Below, piece after piece: positions 1 to 8,539 of a stretch of DNA of 64,000 nucleotides. A program made the position numbers and the translations under genes. This DNA comes from Alphaproteobacteria bacterium (GTDB taxonomy: Bacteria; Pseudomonadota; Alphaproteobacteria; Sphingomonadales; Sphingomonadaceae): positions 744,001-808,000 of the forward strand of contig JAUHWC010000001.1 in assembly GCA_030424845.1 (NCBI GenBank), in the 5' to 3' direction. Under the pieces are notes generated by a model. That model was not told where the DNA came from and ran no database searches. It saw only the letters and a program-made list of their open reading frames with translations. How positions within the stretch are numbered: the stretch's first letter is position 1; each line of letters opens with the position of its first letter.

Positions 1-27
1 CCGATCTGGAAGCTGCGCCATGGCTGA
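1..27 (+). CDS. Possible 3' end of the gene upstream of cysH
   Basis: The frame starting at base 1 is open from the window edge and ends in TGA at 25-27. Its stop would overlap the cysH start by 8 bases (ATGGCTGA). In sphingomonads cysH usually follows a small DUF934 protein in a sulfate-reduction operon, and an overlapping upstream gene fits this. Only eight codons are visible, so neither the family nor even the reality of this frame can be settled from the window. Confidence 0.25.
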   Translation, partial: PIWKLRHG

Positions 28-814
28 AGCCGATCCCGCCCGCACGCGTGACATGATCGACACCGCGCCCGCGTTCACGCAGGCCGATGCCGATGCGCTG
101 AATGCGCGCTTTGCAGGCGTGGATGCCGGCACCATGCTGGCCGAGCTGTTCGCCTCCGGCGAGTTGGGCAATATCGGCGTTGTCTCCAGCTTCGGCACCG
201 AGAGCGCCGTCTTGCTGCACCTCGTCGCGCAGGCCGATCCCGGCGTGCCGGTGATCTTTGTCGATACGTTGAAGATGTTCGACGAGACGCTGGAATATCG
301 CGAAACGCTGATTACCAGGCTCGGGCTCGTGAACACCTCGGTTGTCCAGCCCGATCCGGACGTCATTGCCGCCAAGGACGAGAATGGCCTGAGGTGGAGC
401 TGGGACCCCGACGGCTGCTGCGAGATCCGCAAGGTCGAGCCGTTGGCACGGGCAAAGCAGGGCCTCGATGGCTGGATTTCCGGTCGCAAGGCTTTCCAGT
501 CCGTGACCCGCCAGAACCTGCCGCGTTTCGAGATCGAGGATGGCCGGATCAAGATCAATCCGCTGGGAGACTGGACCAAGCAGGACCTCGAAGACTGGTT
601 CGAACAGCACGATCTGCCGCGGCACCCGCTGGAAGCGAAAGGCTATCTCTCGGTTGGCTGCGCGCCCTGCACCAGCACGGTGAAACCGGGCGAGGACCCG
701 CGCGCCGGTCGCTGGCGCGGTTGGGACAAGACCGAATGCGGCATCCATTCGCCCAACAATCCCGGCAATGGTGACGATGGCGATCTACCACCCGGTTACG
801 AGCCCGTTTTCTAG
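20..814 (+). CDS. cysH: Assimilatory (phospho)adenylyl-sulfate reductase CysH
   Basis: Reduces activated sulfate (APS or PAPS) to sulfite in the cytoplasm, using thioredoxin or glutathione as donor, for cysteine synthesis. The 264-residue protein has the PP-loop-like nucleotide motif SSFGTES at residues 56-62 and the catalytic ECGIH motif at 239-243. It also has the cysteine set CC (133-134) and CxxC (214, 217). That set binds a [4Fe-4S] cluster in APS-type reductases and is absent from E. coli-type PAPS reductases, so APS use is favoured. The start is the ATG at 20, which overlaps the stop of a possible upstream gene; ATG 53 is an alternative. A strong terminator follows at 951-985. Confidence 0.93.
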   Translation: MAEADPARTRDMIDTAPAFTQADADALNARFAGVDAGTMLAELFASGELGNIGVVSSFGTESAVLLHLVAQADPGVPVIFVDTLKMFDETLEYRETLITRLGLVNTSVVQPDPDVIAAKDENGLRWSWDPDGCCEIRKVEPLARAKQGLDGWISGRKAFQSVTRQNLPRFEIEDGRIKINPLGDWTKQDLEDWFEQHDLPRHPLEAKGYLSVGCAPCTSTVKPGEDPRAGRWRGWDKTECGIHSPNNPGNGDDGDLPPGYEPVF

Positions 815-950
815 GCTCAAACCCGCAGGAATCCGCCATTCCCTGCATGTTGCAAAATCCGCAACAGGTGGTGCAGTAATCGCGTTTGAGTGAATCGGGA
901 GCCTTCCGCATAAGGAAAGGGCCTTTCAGGCATCCTCTCCCAAACTTCCC

Positions 951-985
951 AGCCCGGTCGGCCTTGTCCGACCGGGCTTTTTCTT
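951..985 (+). terminator. Rho-independent terminator after cysH
   Basis: A perfect 11-bp stem (951-961 with 968-978, AGCCCGGTCGG pairing with CCGACCGGGCT) encloses a 6-base loop and is followed by TTTTTCTTT. It lies about 137 bases beyond the cysH stop. It therefore ends either a long cysH 3' UTR or a separate small transcript from the 815-950 interval. No coding frame is convincing in that interval. Confidence 0.88.
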
Positions 986-1010
986 TGCGGCGGGAAGCGG
1001 ACCCGATGCG

Positions 1011-2198
1011 TCAGGCGCGTTCGAGCAGCCCGAAGGCCACCAGGGTTTCGACCGTGTCGCGCAGGTCATCCCGGTCCGCCACGGTTAAGTCCGCCATTGC
1101 CAGCGATCCTGTTGCCAGCGCTTCGCGCAATTGCGGGGCAAGGTCGGGCTCCAGCGCGACAGCGGAACCGGCAATCGCCAATTGCGGCCCCTCTTCCCCG
1201 TCCTCCATCGTGTAGAGGATGGCATCGCGCACGCGGAAGCGGTCTTCCTCGCCAACTCCCTCGATCAGCGTGTTCAGCGCACCGCGCACGCGCGGCCCCT
1301 GGTCCATCACGAAGTTGGAGCCAAAGGCAGACAGCGTTGCATCGAAGCTGGCCTTGGCGTGGATCTGGTCCAGCAGGGCGCGGAACAGCGCTGCATTCTC
1401 CTCGCGCTTGCTCTCGTCGAAATAGAGCGAGCGGGGCAGGGACTGCCGCATGGCGGGGATGCGCAGGCTGGCCTCGGCCACTGCTTCGAGCATGAATTCG
1501 GCCCAAGTCTGCACCAGGATGCCCACGGTGATATGCAGGCTCGCCTCGTCGCCTTCGGTCAGCGCCCGGTGGGCAAGGCCGCGCGGGACGTAGAGGCACT
1601 GGCCGGGTTCGAGCACGAAGGTCTCGCTGAGGTCGCCCGGATCATCGCGATCCTTGCGGAAGTTCTCGCCGCGGAAGGGCAACCCGTCGCGCTGGCCGTA
1701 GATTTCCCATTTCTTGCGGCCGGACACCTGCAGCACGAACACGTCATGGTCATCGTAATGGATGCCGAAACCGTGCGCATTGCTGGGGGTGAGGTAGATA
1801 TTGGACTGGATCCGCGCGCCGAATTCCCGCTCCAGCCCCAGGCAGAAGCTGTAGAGCTTGCCGTCGGCATAATGCAATTGGGGCAACACGATCGTCGCGC
1901 CGTTGCGGAAATTGTCGAGCACGCTGCCGCGATCGATCACGCCGTTGGGATGGGTATATTCCTCGAACGGCAAGGCCTCGCCCGATTTTGCCATGGTCAG
2001 CGAACTCGGTGGCAGTTCGGAATCCGAGATGATCTCGTCAATCCGGTCGATGCTCAGCAGGTCACCAACCGCAGGTACGGGTTCGGGCGTGCAGTACCAG
2101 TCCTTCTCGTAATAATCGGCGAAGAACTGTTCGGGTGTCAGTGGGGCGATAAGGCTGGCAAGCGGGTGCGCACCTGCCTGCTTGCGGGCATCAGTCAT
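1011..2198 (-). CDS. JmjC/cupin-4 family 2-oxoglutarate oxygenase, ribosomal-oxygenase-like
   Basis: This is a 395-residue protein of the cupin-4/JmjC family that includes E. coli RoxA (YcfD), the hydroxylase of ribosomal protein L16. The iron-binding triad is visible as H147-x-D149 (in HYDDHD) and H210 (in PRGLAHR), on the expected double-stranded beta-helix spacing. A winged-helix-like C-terminal region follows, as in YcfD. Expected chemistry is Fe(II)- and 2-oxoglutarate-dependent hydroxylation of a ribosomal protein; the substrate is inferred from the family. The start is the ATG at 2198; a TTG two codons upstream is possible but poorer. It stands alone, upstream of the Tat repeat protein on the opposite flank. 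Confidence 0.8.
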   Translation of the reverse strand: MTDARKQAGAHPLASLIAPLTPEQFFADYYEKDWYCTPEPVPAVGDLLSIDRIDEIISDSELPPSSLTMAKSGEALPFEEYTHPNGVIDRGSVLDNFRNGATIVLPQLHYADGKLYSFCLGLEREFGARIQSNIYLTPSNAHGFGIHYDDHDVFVLQVSGRKKWEIYGQRDGLPFRGENFRKDRDDPGDLSETFVLEPGQCLYVPRGLAHRALTEGDEASLHITVGILVQTWAEFMLEAVAEASLRIPAMRQSLPRSLYFDESKREENAALFRALLDQIHAKASFDATLSAFGSNFVMDQGPRVRGALNTLIEGVGEEDRFRVRDAILYTMEDGEEGPQLAIAGSAVALEPDLAPQLREALATGSLAMADLTVADRDDLRDTVETLVAFGLLERA

Positions 2199-2273
2199 CG
2201 GCAATCATCCGCGCAGGAAGAACGACGCTCCGGCAGACGTGGCCTGCAAGAGCAGCAAAGTCAGGCCGGCGGC

Positions 2274-2714
2274 TTAGCGGCCGGTGCCGCGACCGCGGCC
2301 GTATCGCGCGCGATCGGAATCATCGCCATCGGTAAGGCCCGAGCGCCCGAAGCCGGAACGGTCGTTGGGATCGCTGTCGGTATAGCCGGTGCCCGAACCG
2401 CGGCCGCGACCCGGCGCATCCGAATTGCCACCGGAATCGCCATCGGTAAGGCCCGAACGGCCACCGCCGCGGCCATAGTTGGCGCGGTCGTTGGAATCGC
2501 TGTCCGTCATGCCCGTGCGTCCGTGGCTGGCGCGGTCATTGGGATCGCTGTCGGTATAGCCGGTGCGGCCATAGCCCGAACTGTCGTCCGGATCGGAATC
2601 GGTCCGTCCCGTGCGCTGAGCCTGAGCCGGCGATACGATCATCGTGCTGGCTGCTGCCCCGGTAACCAATGCGACAAAGGAACGGCGCGAAACGCGACTG
2701 GTTTTCTTAGACAT
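2274..2714 (-). CDS. Tat-signal small protein with tandem 16-residue DxDPNDR repeats
   Basis: This 146-residue protein has no family I recognise. Residues 1-33 form a twin-arginine signal (SRRSFVAL, a hydrophobic stretch, then AQAQ cleavage region), so it should be exported folded by the Tat system. The rest is about six tandem 16-residue units of the form RTGxTDSDPNDRAxYG. Each has a D-x-D-x-x-D core resembling Ca-binding loops of thrombospondin type-3 or dockerin proteins. The mature part is Gly/Arg/Asp rich and probably disordered without ligand. The ATG at 2714 has a purine-rich AAGGGGG ribosome site. The corresponding DNA repeats are diverged, so this is an old expansion. Calcium binding is inference. 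Confidence 0.75.
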   Translation of the reverse strand: MSKKTSRVSRRSFVALVTGAAASTMIVSPAQAQRTGRTDSDPDDSSGYGRTGYTDSDPNDRASHGRTGMTDSDSNDRANYGRGGGRSGLTDGDSGGNSDAPGRGRGSGTGYTDSDPNDRSGFGRSGLTDGDDSDRARYGRGRGTGR

Positions 2715-2890
2715 GGCGAAGCCCCCTTCTTCTTTTCTTTTCCTGCCGGCCCATCACCCGGCAGCTCTTCGATCCCCACAGAACGCGTAGCACATTAGGC
2801 CCAAATCGCGAAGTTTGTATGAAAACTGCTGACAGGTTTGACCTGAACCGGCGGTTCCCGGTGGAGCAGCGAGCGCGAGCGAGTGCTGGC

Positions 2891-3808
2891 TCAGCGGTTG
2901 AACCAACCCTGCGCAGCGTACCAAGCAGCGGTCTCGACAAGGCCTTCGCGCGTGTCGATTTCCGGTTGCCACAGCTGCGGCGGGACGGAGAATTCCGGCC
3001 TGCTGGTCCAATCCGGATGAACCATGTAGCTGACCCGGTCATGGGTCAGTTTGGCATGCTTGCCGCGAAACAGGCCATCCAGCGTGGCGGCAGCCCGCAA
3101 CAGGGCCACCGGCATGGCAGGTGCGCGGACCTTGCGTCCCACCGCATCGCCAATTGCATGGGCCAGTTCCTTGTGCGGCCAGCCGCCAGGGCGGCCATCA
3201 TCGGGTTCAAGCACCTTGCCGGACCACATCCCGCCTTCGCCGGGAGAGCAGGCGACCAACAGCCGCGAGAGATCGCCGGCGTGGATCACCGAAGCGCGCC
3301 CCGCTGGCGGCATGGGAACGATGCCCATCCGCGCTGCCCGGAACAGCTCGAACATCTCGGTATCGCGCGGCCCATAGATCGCTGGGGGCCGGATGATCGT
3401 GAAATCCAGACCGCTGTCCTCGACCAGCTTCTCCGCCTCGCGCTTGGATTGTCCATAATCGGACAGCTGCGGCTCGCGCGCCGAAAGGGAGGAAACGCAA
3501 GTAAAGCGGGCAACGCCTTCGGCCCGGGCAGCAGAAAGGACGTTGGCGGTGCCTTCCACGTTGCCGGCCACAAAACCGGCCTTGTCGGGCGCATTCACCA
3601 CTCCGGCCACATGCAGCACTGCGGCACATTCGGAAGTCAGTTCGCGCAGCGCATCAGGCGAATGCAGATCGCCGCGCACCCATTCGACACCTTCGCGCGG
3701 GGCCTGCTCGCGCCGGGTCAGCGCCTTGACCGGGATATTCTGCCGGGCCGCCTCATCCAGCACGGCCTGGCCGACAAAGCCCGGCGCGCCGGTGACGGCA
3801 ATCGTCAC
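2891..3808 (-). CDS. NAD(P)-dependent epimerase/dehydratase, extended SDR
   Basis: This is a 305-residue atypical extended SDR with a Rossmann motif (TGAPGFVG near residues 6-13) and a catalytic Y118-x-x-x-K122 preceded by serines at 106-107. It is like the NDUFA9-type NAD(P)-binding family of nucleoside-sugar epimerases, but the substrate cannot be told. It overlaps the proB stop by four bases (ATGA at 3805-3808), so the two are very probably co-transcribed and translationally coupled after obgE and proB. The C-terminal 100 residues are less conserved, as expected for the substrate-binding lobe. Confidence 0.82.
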   Translation of the reverse strand: MTIAVTGAPGFVGQAVLDEAARQNIPVKALTRREQAPREGVEWVRGDLHSPDALRELTSECAAVLHVAGVVNAPDKAGFVAGNVEGTANVLSAARAEGVARFTCVSSLSAREPQLSDYGQSKREAEKLVEDSGLDFTIIRPPAIYGPRDTEMFELFRAARMGIVPMPPAGRASVIHAGDLSRLLVACSPGEGGMWSGKVLEPDDGRPGGWPHKELAHAIGDAVGRKVRAPAMPVALLRAAATLDGLFRGKHAKLTHDRVSYMVHPDWTSRPEFSVPPQLWQPEIDTREGLVETAAWYAAQGWFNR

Positions 3809-4938
3809 AACAACACCATCTGGTCCCGATGGACCACGGCAGAGCGCGGGGAATAGCCCAGCAGGGGCTGCAACTCCTCGGTGCGATGGCCCTTGATCCG
3901 CTGCACTTCCTCGGAGTCATATTCGACCAGACCCTGCGCGATAGGGGTTCCCACGACATCGCAGATGCTTACCGGATCCCCGCGCGAGAAAGTTCCCTCG
4001 ACCTGGGTGATGCCGGTGGCCAGCAAACTGCCGCCTTCAGCCAGTGCCTTGGCGCAGCCCGGGTCAACCATGATCGAGCCGAACAGACGCTGGCGCCCGC
4101 CAAGCCATGCCTTGATCGACGTATCGTTGCGACGCGGCAGGAACAGCGTGCCCGTGTCGTTGTCGAGCGCGTAGTTGAAGGGCCGCAGCAAGGTGCCGTT
4201 GAGGATCGCCAGCGCAATCCCGGCGCGTTCCGCGATTTCGGCTGCCTGGAGCTTAGACGTCATCCCGCCCGACCCCATGCCGGACGAGGAATCACCGCTG
4301 GCCATGGCGTGGATTTCCTCCGTCACGCCTTCGACGATCGGCAAGAGCTTCGCCTCGGGGTCGGTCGGATTGCGATCATACAATCCGTCAACATCCGAAA
4401 GCAGGACAACTGCATTGGCATTGGCAGCCTGTGCCACACGGGCAGCCAGGCGATCATTGTCGCCAAAACGGATTTCGTGCGTGGCAACGGAATCATTCTC
4501 GTTGATCACGGGGACGGCGCCGGCCTTGAGCAGCTTGCCGATCGTTGCCGAGGCGTTGAGATATCGCCGGCGTTCGTCGAGGTCCTGCAGGGTCACCAGC
4601 AATTGCGCAGCCGTCAGGTCCTGGTGGCCGAGCAATTCGGACCAGAGCCCGCTCAATTCGATCTGGCCAACGGCCGCGGCAGCCTGCGCGTCGGCAAGGC
4701 TGCCCCGACCGCCCTTCTCCAGGCCGAGGCGCGCAGCACCCAGGGCGACCGCGCCGGAACTGACAACGATCACTTCCTGGCCGCGAAGGCGCGCCTCCCT
4801 GATCTCGCCACACAACATGGTCAGCCAGTCACGCCGCGGCAGGCCGTTGCGGCCGACCAGCAGGGACGAGCCCACCTTGAATACGATACGGGGAGTCTTG
4901 GCAGGATCGGCCAGGTCTGAAAGGCGTTTGATGTTCAT
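3805..4938 (-). CDS. proB: Glutamate 5-kinase ProB
   Basis: Catalyses ATP-dependent phosphorylation of glutamate, the first and feedback-controlled step of proline synthesis. The 377-residue protein has an N-terminal amino-acid kinase fold with FKVGSSL (catalytic Lys about residue 21) and a C-terminal PUA domain over about the last 90 residues, the usual full-length architecture. The start chosen is ATG 4938, because the kinase core begins directly after it. ATG 4974 would add 12 residues; neither has a strong ribosome site. It lies 49 bases after obgE, the common obgE-proB order of alphaproteobacteria. The second pathway gene proC is in this window at 11532-12329. Confidence 0.93.
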   Translation of the reverse strand: MNIKRLSDLADPAKTPRIVFKVGSSLLVGRNGLPRRDWLTMLCGEIREARLRGQEVIVVSSGAVALGAARLGLEKGGRGSLADAQAAAAVGQIELSGLWSELLGHQDLTAAQLLVTLQDLDERRRYLNASATIGKLLKAGAVPVINENDSVATHEIRFGDNDRLAARVAQAANANAVVLLSDVDGLYDRNPTDPEAKLLPIVEGVTEEIHAMASGDSSSGMGSGGMTSKLQAAEIAERAGIALAILNGTLLRPFNYALDNDTGTLFLPRRNDTSIKAWLGGRQRLFGSIMVDPGCAKALAEGGSLLATGITQVEGTFSRGDPVSICDVVGTPIAQGLVEYDSEEVQRIKGHRTEELQPLLGYSPRSAVVHRDQMVLL

Positions 4939-4987
4939 CGATGTGTCGCTTAGCGAATGCTTGGTCCCGGGCATATGGTCAGCGCGC

Positions 4988-6058
4988 TCAATCCAGCGGA
5001 TCCCAGCCGGCTGTGCCCGCATCCCCGGCATCGCCTTCGGTCGGCATGTGCCCGGGGGTTTCGGTTGAAGTCTGTGCCGGAAGGTAACGCAGGACCGCGT
5101 CCATCAGTTCCTCGATTCCCGCACCGGTGATGCCGGAAACCGCAAAGACATCGTCCACCCCTTCCGCTTTCAGCTCTGCGGCGAAACCTTCCACCAGTTC
5201 GGCATCGGCCAGGTCCACCTTGTTCAAGGCCACCAGCCTCGGCTTGTCCTCCAGCCCTGCGCCATAGGCTTCCAGCTCGCCTTCGACCACCCGCAAGGCC
5301 TCCACCGGGTCTGCCCCCGAAATATCGATCAGGTGGATCAACACCCGGCAGCGTTCGATATGGCCGAGGAAGCGATCGCCGATGCCGGCCCCTTCCGCAG
5401 CACCTTCGATCAGGCCGGGAATATCCGCCAGCACGAATTCGCGGCCCTTGTGGTGCACCACGCCCAGCTTGGGGATCAGCGTCGTGAAGGCATAATCCCC
5501 CACCTTTGCCCCTGCATTGGACACGGCATTGATGAAGGTGGACTTGCCCGCATTGGGCAGGCCGACAAGACCCACGTCCGCGAGCAGCTTCAGCCGCAGC
5601 CAGACCGACATTTCCTGCGCCGGTTCACCGGGCTGGTGCTGGCGCGGGGCGCGGTTGGTGCTGGTCTTGTAGCTGGCGTTGCCACGCCCGCCCATGCCGC
5701 CTTCCAGCAGCACGAAGCGCTGGCCTTCCTCGGTAAAGTCGAACAGCACCTCTTCCTTGTCCTCGGACAGGACCTGGGTGCCCACGGGAACCTTGATCAC
5801 GAGGTCTTCCGCACTGGCCCCGGTGCGGTTCTTGCCCATGCCGTGACCGCCACGCTTAGCCTTGAAATGCTGCGAATAGCGGAAGTCGATCAGCGTGTTG
5901 AGGCCGGGCACGGCCTCGAAGACCACGTTCCCGCCCTTGCCGCCGTTCCCGCCATCGGGACCGCCGAACTCGATATACTTCTCGCGCCGGAAGCTGACAG
6001 CGCCGGGCCCGCCCGCGCCGGACTTCACGTGGATCTTGGCCTGATCGAGAAAATGCAT
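4988..6058 (-). CDS. obgE: Obg family GTPase ObgE/CgtA
   Basis: Essential ribosome-assembly and stress GTPase acting on the 50S subunit. The 356-residue protein has a Gly-rich Obg fold (residues 1-160, with FGGPDGGNGGKGG), followed by a G domain with P-loop GLPNAGKS (166-173), DIPG (212-215) and NKVD (279-282). The C-terminal 30 residues are acidic and Thr/Pro/Gly rich. It is the first gene of an apparent obgE-proB-epimerase unit. rplU-rpmA, often upstream in other bacteria, are not here; a CHAT-domain gene is upstream instead. Confidence 0.96.
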   Translation of the reverse strand: MHFLDQAKIHVKSGAGGPGAVSFRREKYIEFGGPDGGNGGKGGNVVFEAVPGLNTLIDFRYSQHFKAKRGGHGMGKNRTGASAEDLVIKVPVGTQVLSEDKEEVLFDFTEEGQRFVLLEGGMGGRGNASYKTSTNRAPRQHQPGEPAQEMSVWLRLKLLADVGLVGLPNAGKSTFINAVSNAGAKVGDYAFTTLIPKLGVVHHKGREFVLADIPGLIEGAAEGAGIGDRFLGHIERCRVLIHLIDISGADPVEALRVVEGELEAYGAGLEDKPRLVALNKVDLADAELVEGFAAELKAEGVDDVFAVSGITGAGIEELMDAVLRYLPAQTSTETPGHMPTEGDAGDAGTAGWDPLD

Positions 6059-6115
6059 GCGCGCGCCCTTATTCGCTTTTCGCCCGAAGTGCCAGCAGAG
6101 AGCAGCGTCGCAACC

Positions 6116-8470
6116 TCACAAGTCGCCGATCAGGGTGAAGGGTGCCCAGGCATTGGGATGGGCGAGCGTGTCCGACGCGCTGTCCTGCGAAGCGTCGTTG
6201 CGGATCTCCTGCATGGCACGTTGCAGCGCCTGCGCCCGCGAAAGAGCCCGGTCTTGCCGCATCATTTCCACCGTGCGCACCGTGATGCGCGCAGCCACGT
6301 CATCGCGCACCGGCCAGTGGCTCGCCAGCAGGTTGCGCGCACCGGCGTAGAAGAAACTGCGGGCAAGGCCTGAAAGCCCCGGAGCGCCCGCGCTGCCGTC
6401 GCCCGCCGCGGTGTTGCAGGCCGACAGGATAACCCATTCGGCGTTCAACCGGAGCTGCGCGACCTCGGAGGCGCTGAGGTAGCCGTCATCCCGGGCACTG
6501 GCCATTTCGGGAGGGGTGAGGACAAGGCCGGGTTCGCTGATCCCGTCAAGCTCGCCGGCAACCAGGGCATGGGTGGCAAGCGCGATGATCCGCGCATCGG
6601 AAAGGTCCTGCGACTTGAGCGCCGTTTCGGTCGCCTGCGCCCCCAGGAACAGGCTCACCTCGTCCTCGTCGAAGAAAGAACCAAGCGCAGCAATTTCCCG
6701 TGACGTTCCGGGGAGCCGCGCCATCGAACGCAAGGCATCGGCATCCACCAGGGCCACCCCCGCAAGGCTGCGGGTAATGGCATAGGCATCGGAAGACGAG
6801 GCCCCGCCACCGCGAATGGTGGCTGAGCCGCGCAGGCCGGCCCCGCCACCGCGCGTCACCGCCTGGCCTTCCAGAGCCGGATCACCGAAACCCACCAGCT
6901 CGCGCCCGCTCGCCGCCATTCCGCGGCTTTGCGCCAAGGCCCGCTGCAATTGCAGCGACTGGATCGAAGGTATCTGGATCAGGGCATGATCATCACCAAA
7001 CCAGCGCGTGGCGCGCAAGGCAGCCGGATCGCCGTCCGCGCCTTGCGGTTCTTTCGCCACCAGCATCGCGAAGGGCAGGCTGGACAGCGAACCACCCGCG
7101 GCCACGAAGAGATGGCGCTTGCCCTCCAGCAGGTGGGCAAGAGGCGCAATGATCTGGCTGTAGAGCCGGTGCGCAGTGCCGCGGTCGAAGGGATAGGCCC
7201 CCTCCCCTTCGCGCGACCAGGCGATGGACTGGTCGACATCCACCTCCACAGTCGCCCCCACATCCCATAGAAGGCGCTGCACGGCGGCATCGACTTCGGC
7301 CTCCGTCATGTCGGCCCTGTTCCAGAAAATCCCCTCATTCGTAACCAGCATGGCGTGGGTGCCATTTCCTGTGGGTACGGCCAACAGCATCGCTTCGTCC
7401 GGGCCCATCAGGCGCTGTGCATCGTGTTCCGACAAGGCGGAGGCGCGAACGAATGCGAAATACTCGGGCGCTTCCTGTTGCAAGCGGCTGTCCAGCGCTG
7501 CGATCTCGTCTGCAAGCGCAGCCTGCCGGGTCCGCAGCTGGTCGCGCATGGCAGGATCGGCACTTGCGCCCAGCATGTCAGTCAGACGGCCATCGATCAT
7601 GCCCCACTCGTCCGAAAGCTGCTGGCGCCGCGCAACCAGCGCACCAAGCTCCGCATCGGCAGCGGATACTGTGCGGCGGGCAGCCGCTTCGGCAATCGCC
7701 CTGTCGGTGCTGCCGCTCATGGCATCCTGCAAGGCAGCAAAGGCCTCGGGCCGAAATTCCTCCAGGCTTTCCAGATCGCCGAATGCCTGGCGCTGCTGGC
7801 CGCGCTGCATGCGCAACTGCTGGCGCGCATCGTATTCGGCGTGTTGCCACAGCGCATCGGCCAGGTTCGCATAGAGTTCGCGCTGGTTGCGGATGTCGCG
7901 CAGGCGTTGTGCCTCTCCCGCAGGGCCGGTGAGCATGGTGTCCCGCCTCCGGGCGAAGATCCGCACCGCTTCACGCGCAGGCTCCAGCGCCTGCCGGCCA
8001 AGATAGGCAGGCTGCGCCAGCCGGATCGAGGCGAGAGTGCTGGCCGCCCGCAAGGTGTCCGGATGGTCTTCCCCCATGACCGCACGCGATTGCAAAAGCC
8101 CGAGAAAGCCAAGCTTGTCCGCGGAACGGAACAGCTCCATCTCATCGCTCCACCGGTCCACCTCGGACTGGATCGCGGCGAGCGTGACCATGCTGCGGAT
8201 CGCCTGCGGATGGTTCAGGCCCATGATCTCGGCATTGCGCTCGAAGGCACTTTCGCCCTCGCCCAGCGCATCGTAAAGGTCCAGCATCCCGTCATGGTCC
8301 GGGTCTGCCGAAAGCGCAGCCGTTGCCGCTGCAAGCCGCTCCATTGCCAAGAGGGTGGCGGGATCATCCTCACCCAATTGCTGCATCCGCAGCCAGTAGA
8401 CGCGGTTCATCAAGGGACGCGCTTGCTCGGCATCACCAAGATCCATCAGCACATCGGCCAAGGCCTGCAC
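6116..8470 (-). CDS. C-terminal part of the interrupted gene: kinesin-light-chain-type TPRs and CHAT domain
   Basis: This part holds TPR units of the kinesin-light-chain kind, seen as the spaced motifs GEDDPATLLA, GLNHPQAIRS and GEDHPDTLRA. A helical linker follows, then a C-terminal CHAT (caspase HetF associated with TPRs) domain. The cysteine-protease dyad is intact: His 933 in LATHA and Cys 984 in SACNTAAGDG, counting from ATG 9367 with the TAG as one residue. The terminal HPNAWAPFTLIGDL block is typical of CHAT. In the family this domain cleaves proteins; here the substrate is unknown. GTG 8470 is only a formal start, since the frame continues upstream to the TAG. Confidence 0.7.
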   Translation of the reverse strand: MQALADVLMDLGDAEQARPLMNRVYWLRMQQLGEDDPATLLAMERLAAATAALSADPDHDGMLDLYDALGEGESAFERNAEIMGLNHPQAIRSMVTLAAIQSEVDRWSDEMELFRSADKLGFLGLLQSRAVMGEDHPDTLRAASTLASIRLAQPAYLGRQALEPAREAVRIFARRRDTMLTGPAGEAQRLRDIRNQRELYANLADALWQHAEYDARQQLRMQRGQQRQAFGDLESLEEFRPEAFAALQDAMSGSTDRAIAEAAARRTVSAADAELGALVARRQQLSDEWGMIDGRLTDMLGASADPAMRDQLRTRQAALADEIAALDSRLQQEAPEYFAFVRASALSEHDAQRLMGPDEAMLLAVPTGNGTHAMLVTNEGIFWNRADMTEAEVDAAVQRLLWDVGATVEVDVDQSIAWSREGEGAYPFDRGTAHRLYSQIIAPLAHLLEGKRHLFVAAGGSLSSLPFAMLVAKEPQGADGDPAALRATRWFGDDHALIQIPSIQSLQLQRALAQSRGMAASGRELVGFGDPALEGQAVTRGGGAGLRGSATIRGGGASSSDAYAITRSLAGVALVDADALRSMARLPGTSREIAALGSFFDEDEVSLFLGAQATETALKSQDLSDARIIALATHALVAGELDGISEPGLVLTPPEMASARDDGYLSASEVAQLRLNAEWVILSACNTAAGDGSAGAPGLSGLARSFFYAGARNLLASHWPVRDDVAARITVRTVEMMRQDRALSRAQALQRAMQEIRNDASQDSASDTLAHPNAWAPFTLIGDL

Positions 8471-8539
8471 GACGTCGGTCGTGAAAGGATGTTCGGACGT
8501 GAGTTCAGCGTCGGCAAGCTCCAGCGCGCGGGCGAGCAG

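Noticed and set aside
2340-2610. CRISPR-like repeated segments
   Set aside because: The repeats are in-frame coding repeats (48 bp, diverged) of an exported protein, with no constant repeat/spacer structure and no cas genes.
1131-2798. Plus-strand frame of 555 residues opposite the JmjC protein and the repeat protein
   Set aside because: It spans two real minus-strand genes and the gap between them, and contains Ala/Gly/Ile repeats that are the antisense image of the acidic repeats.
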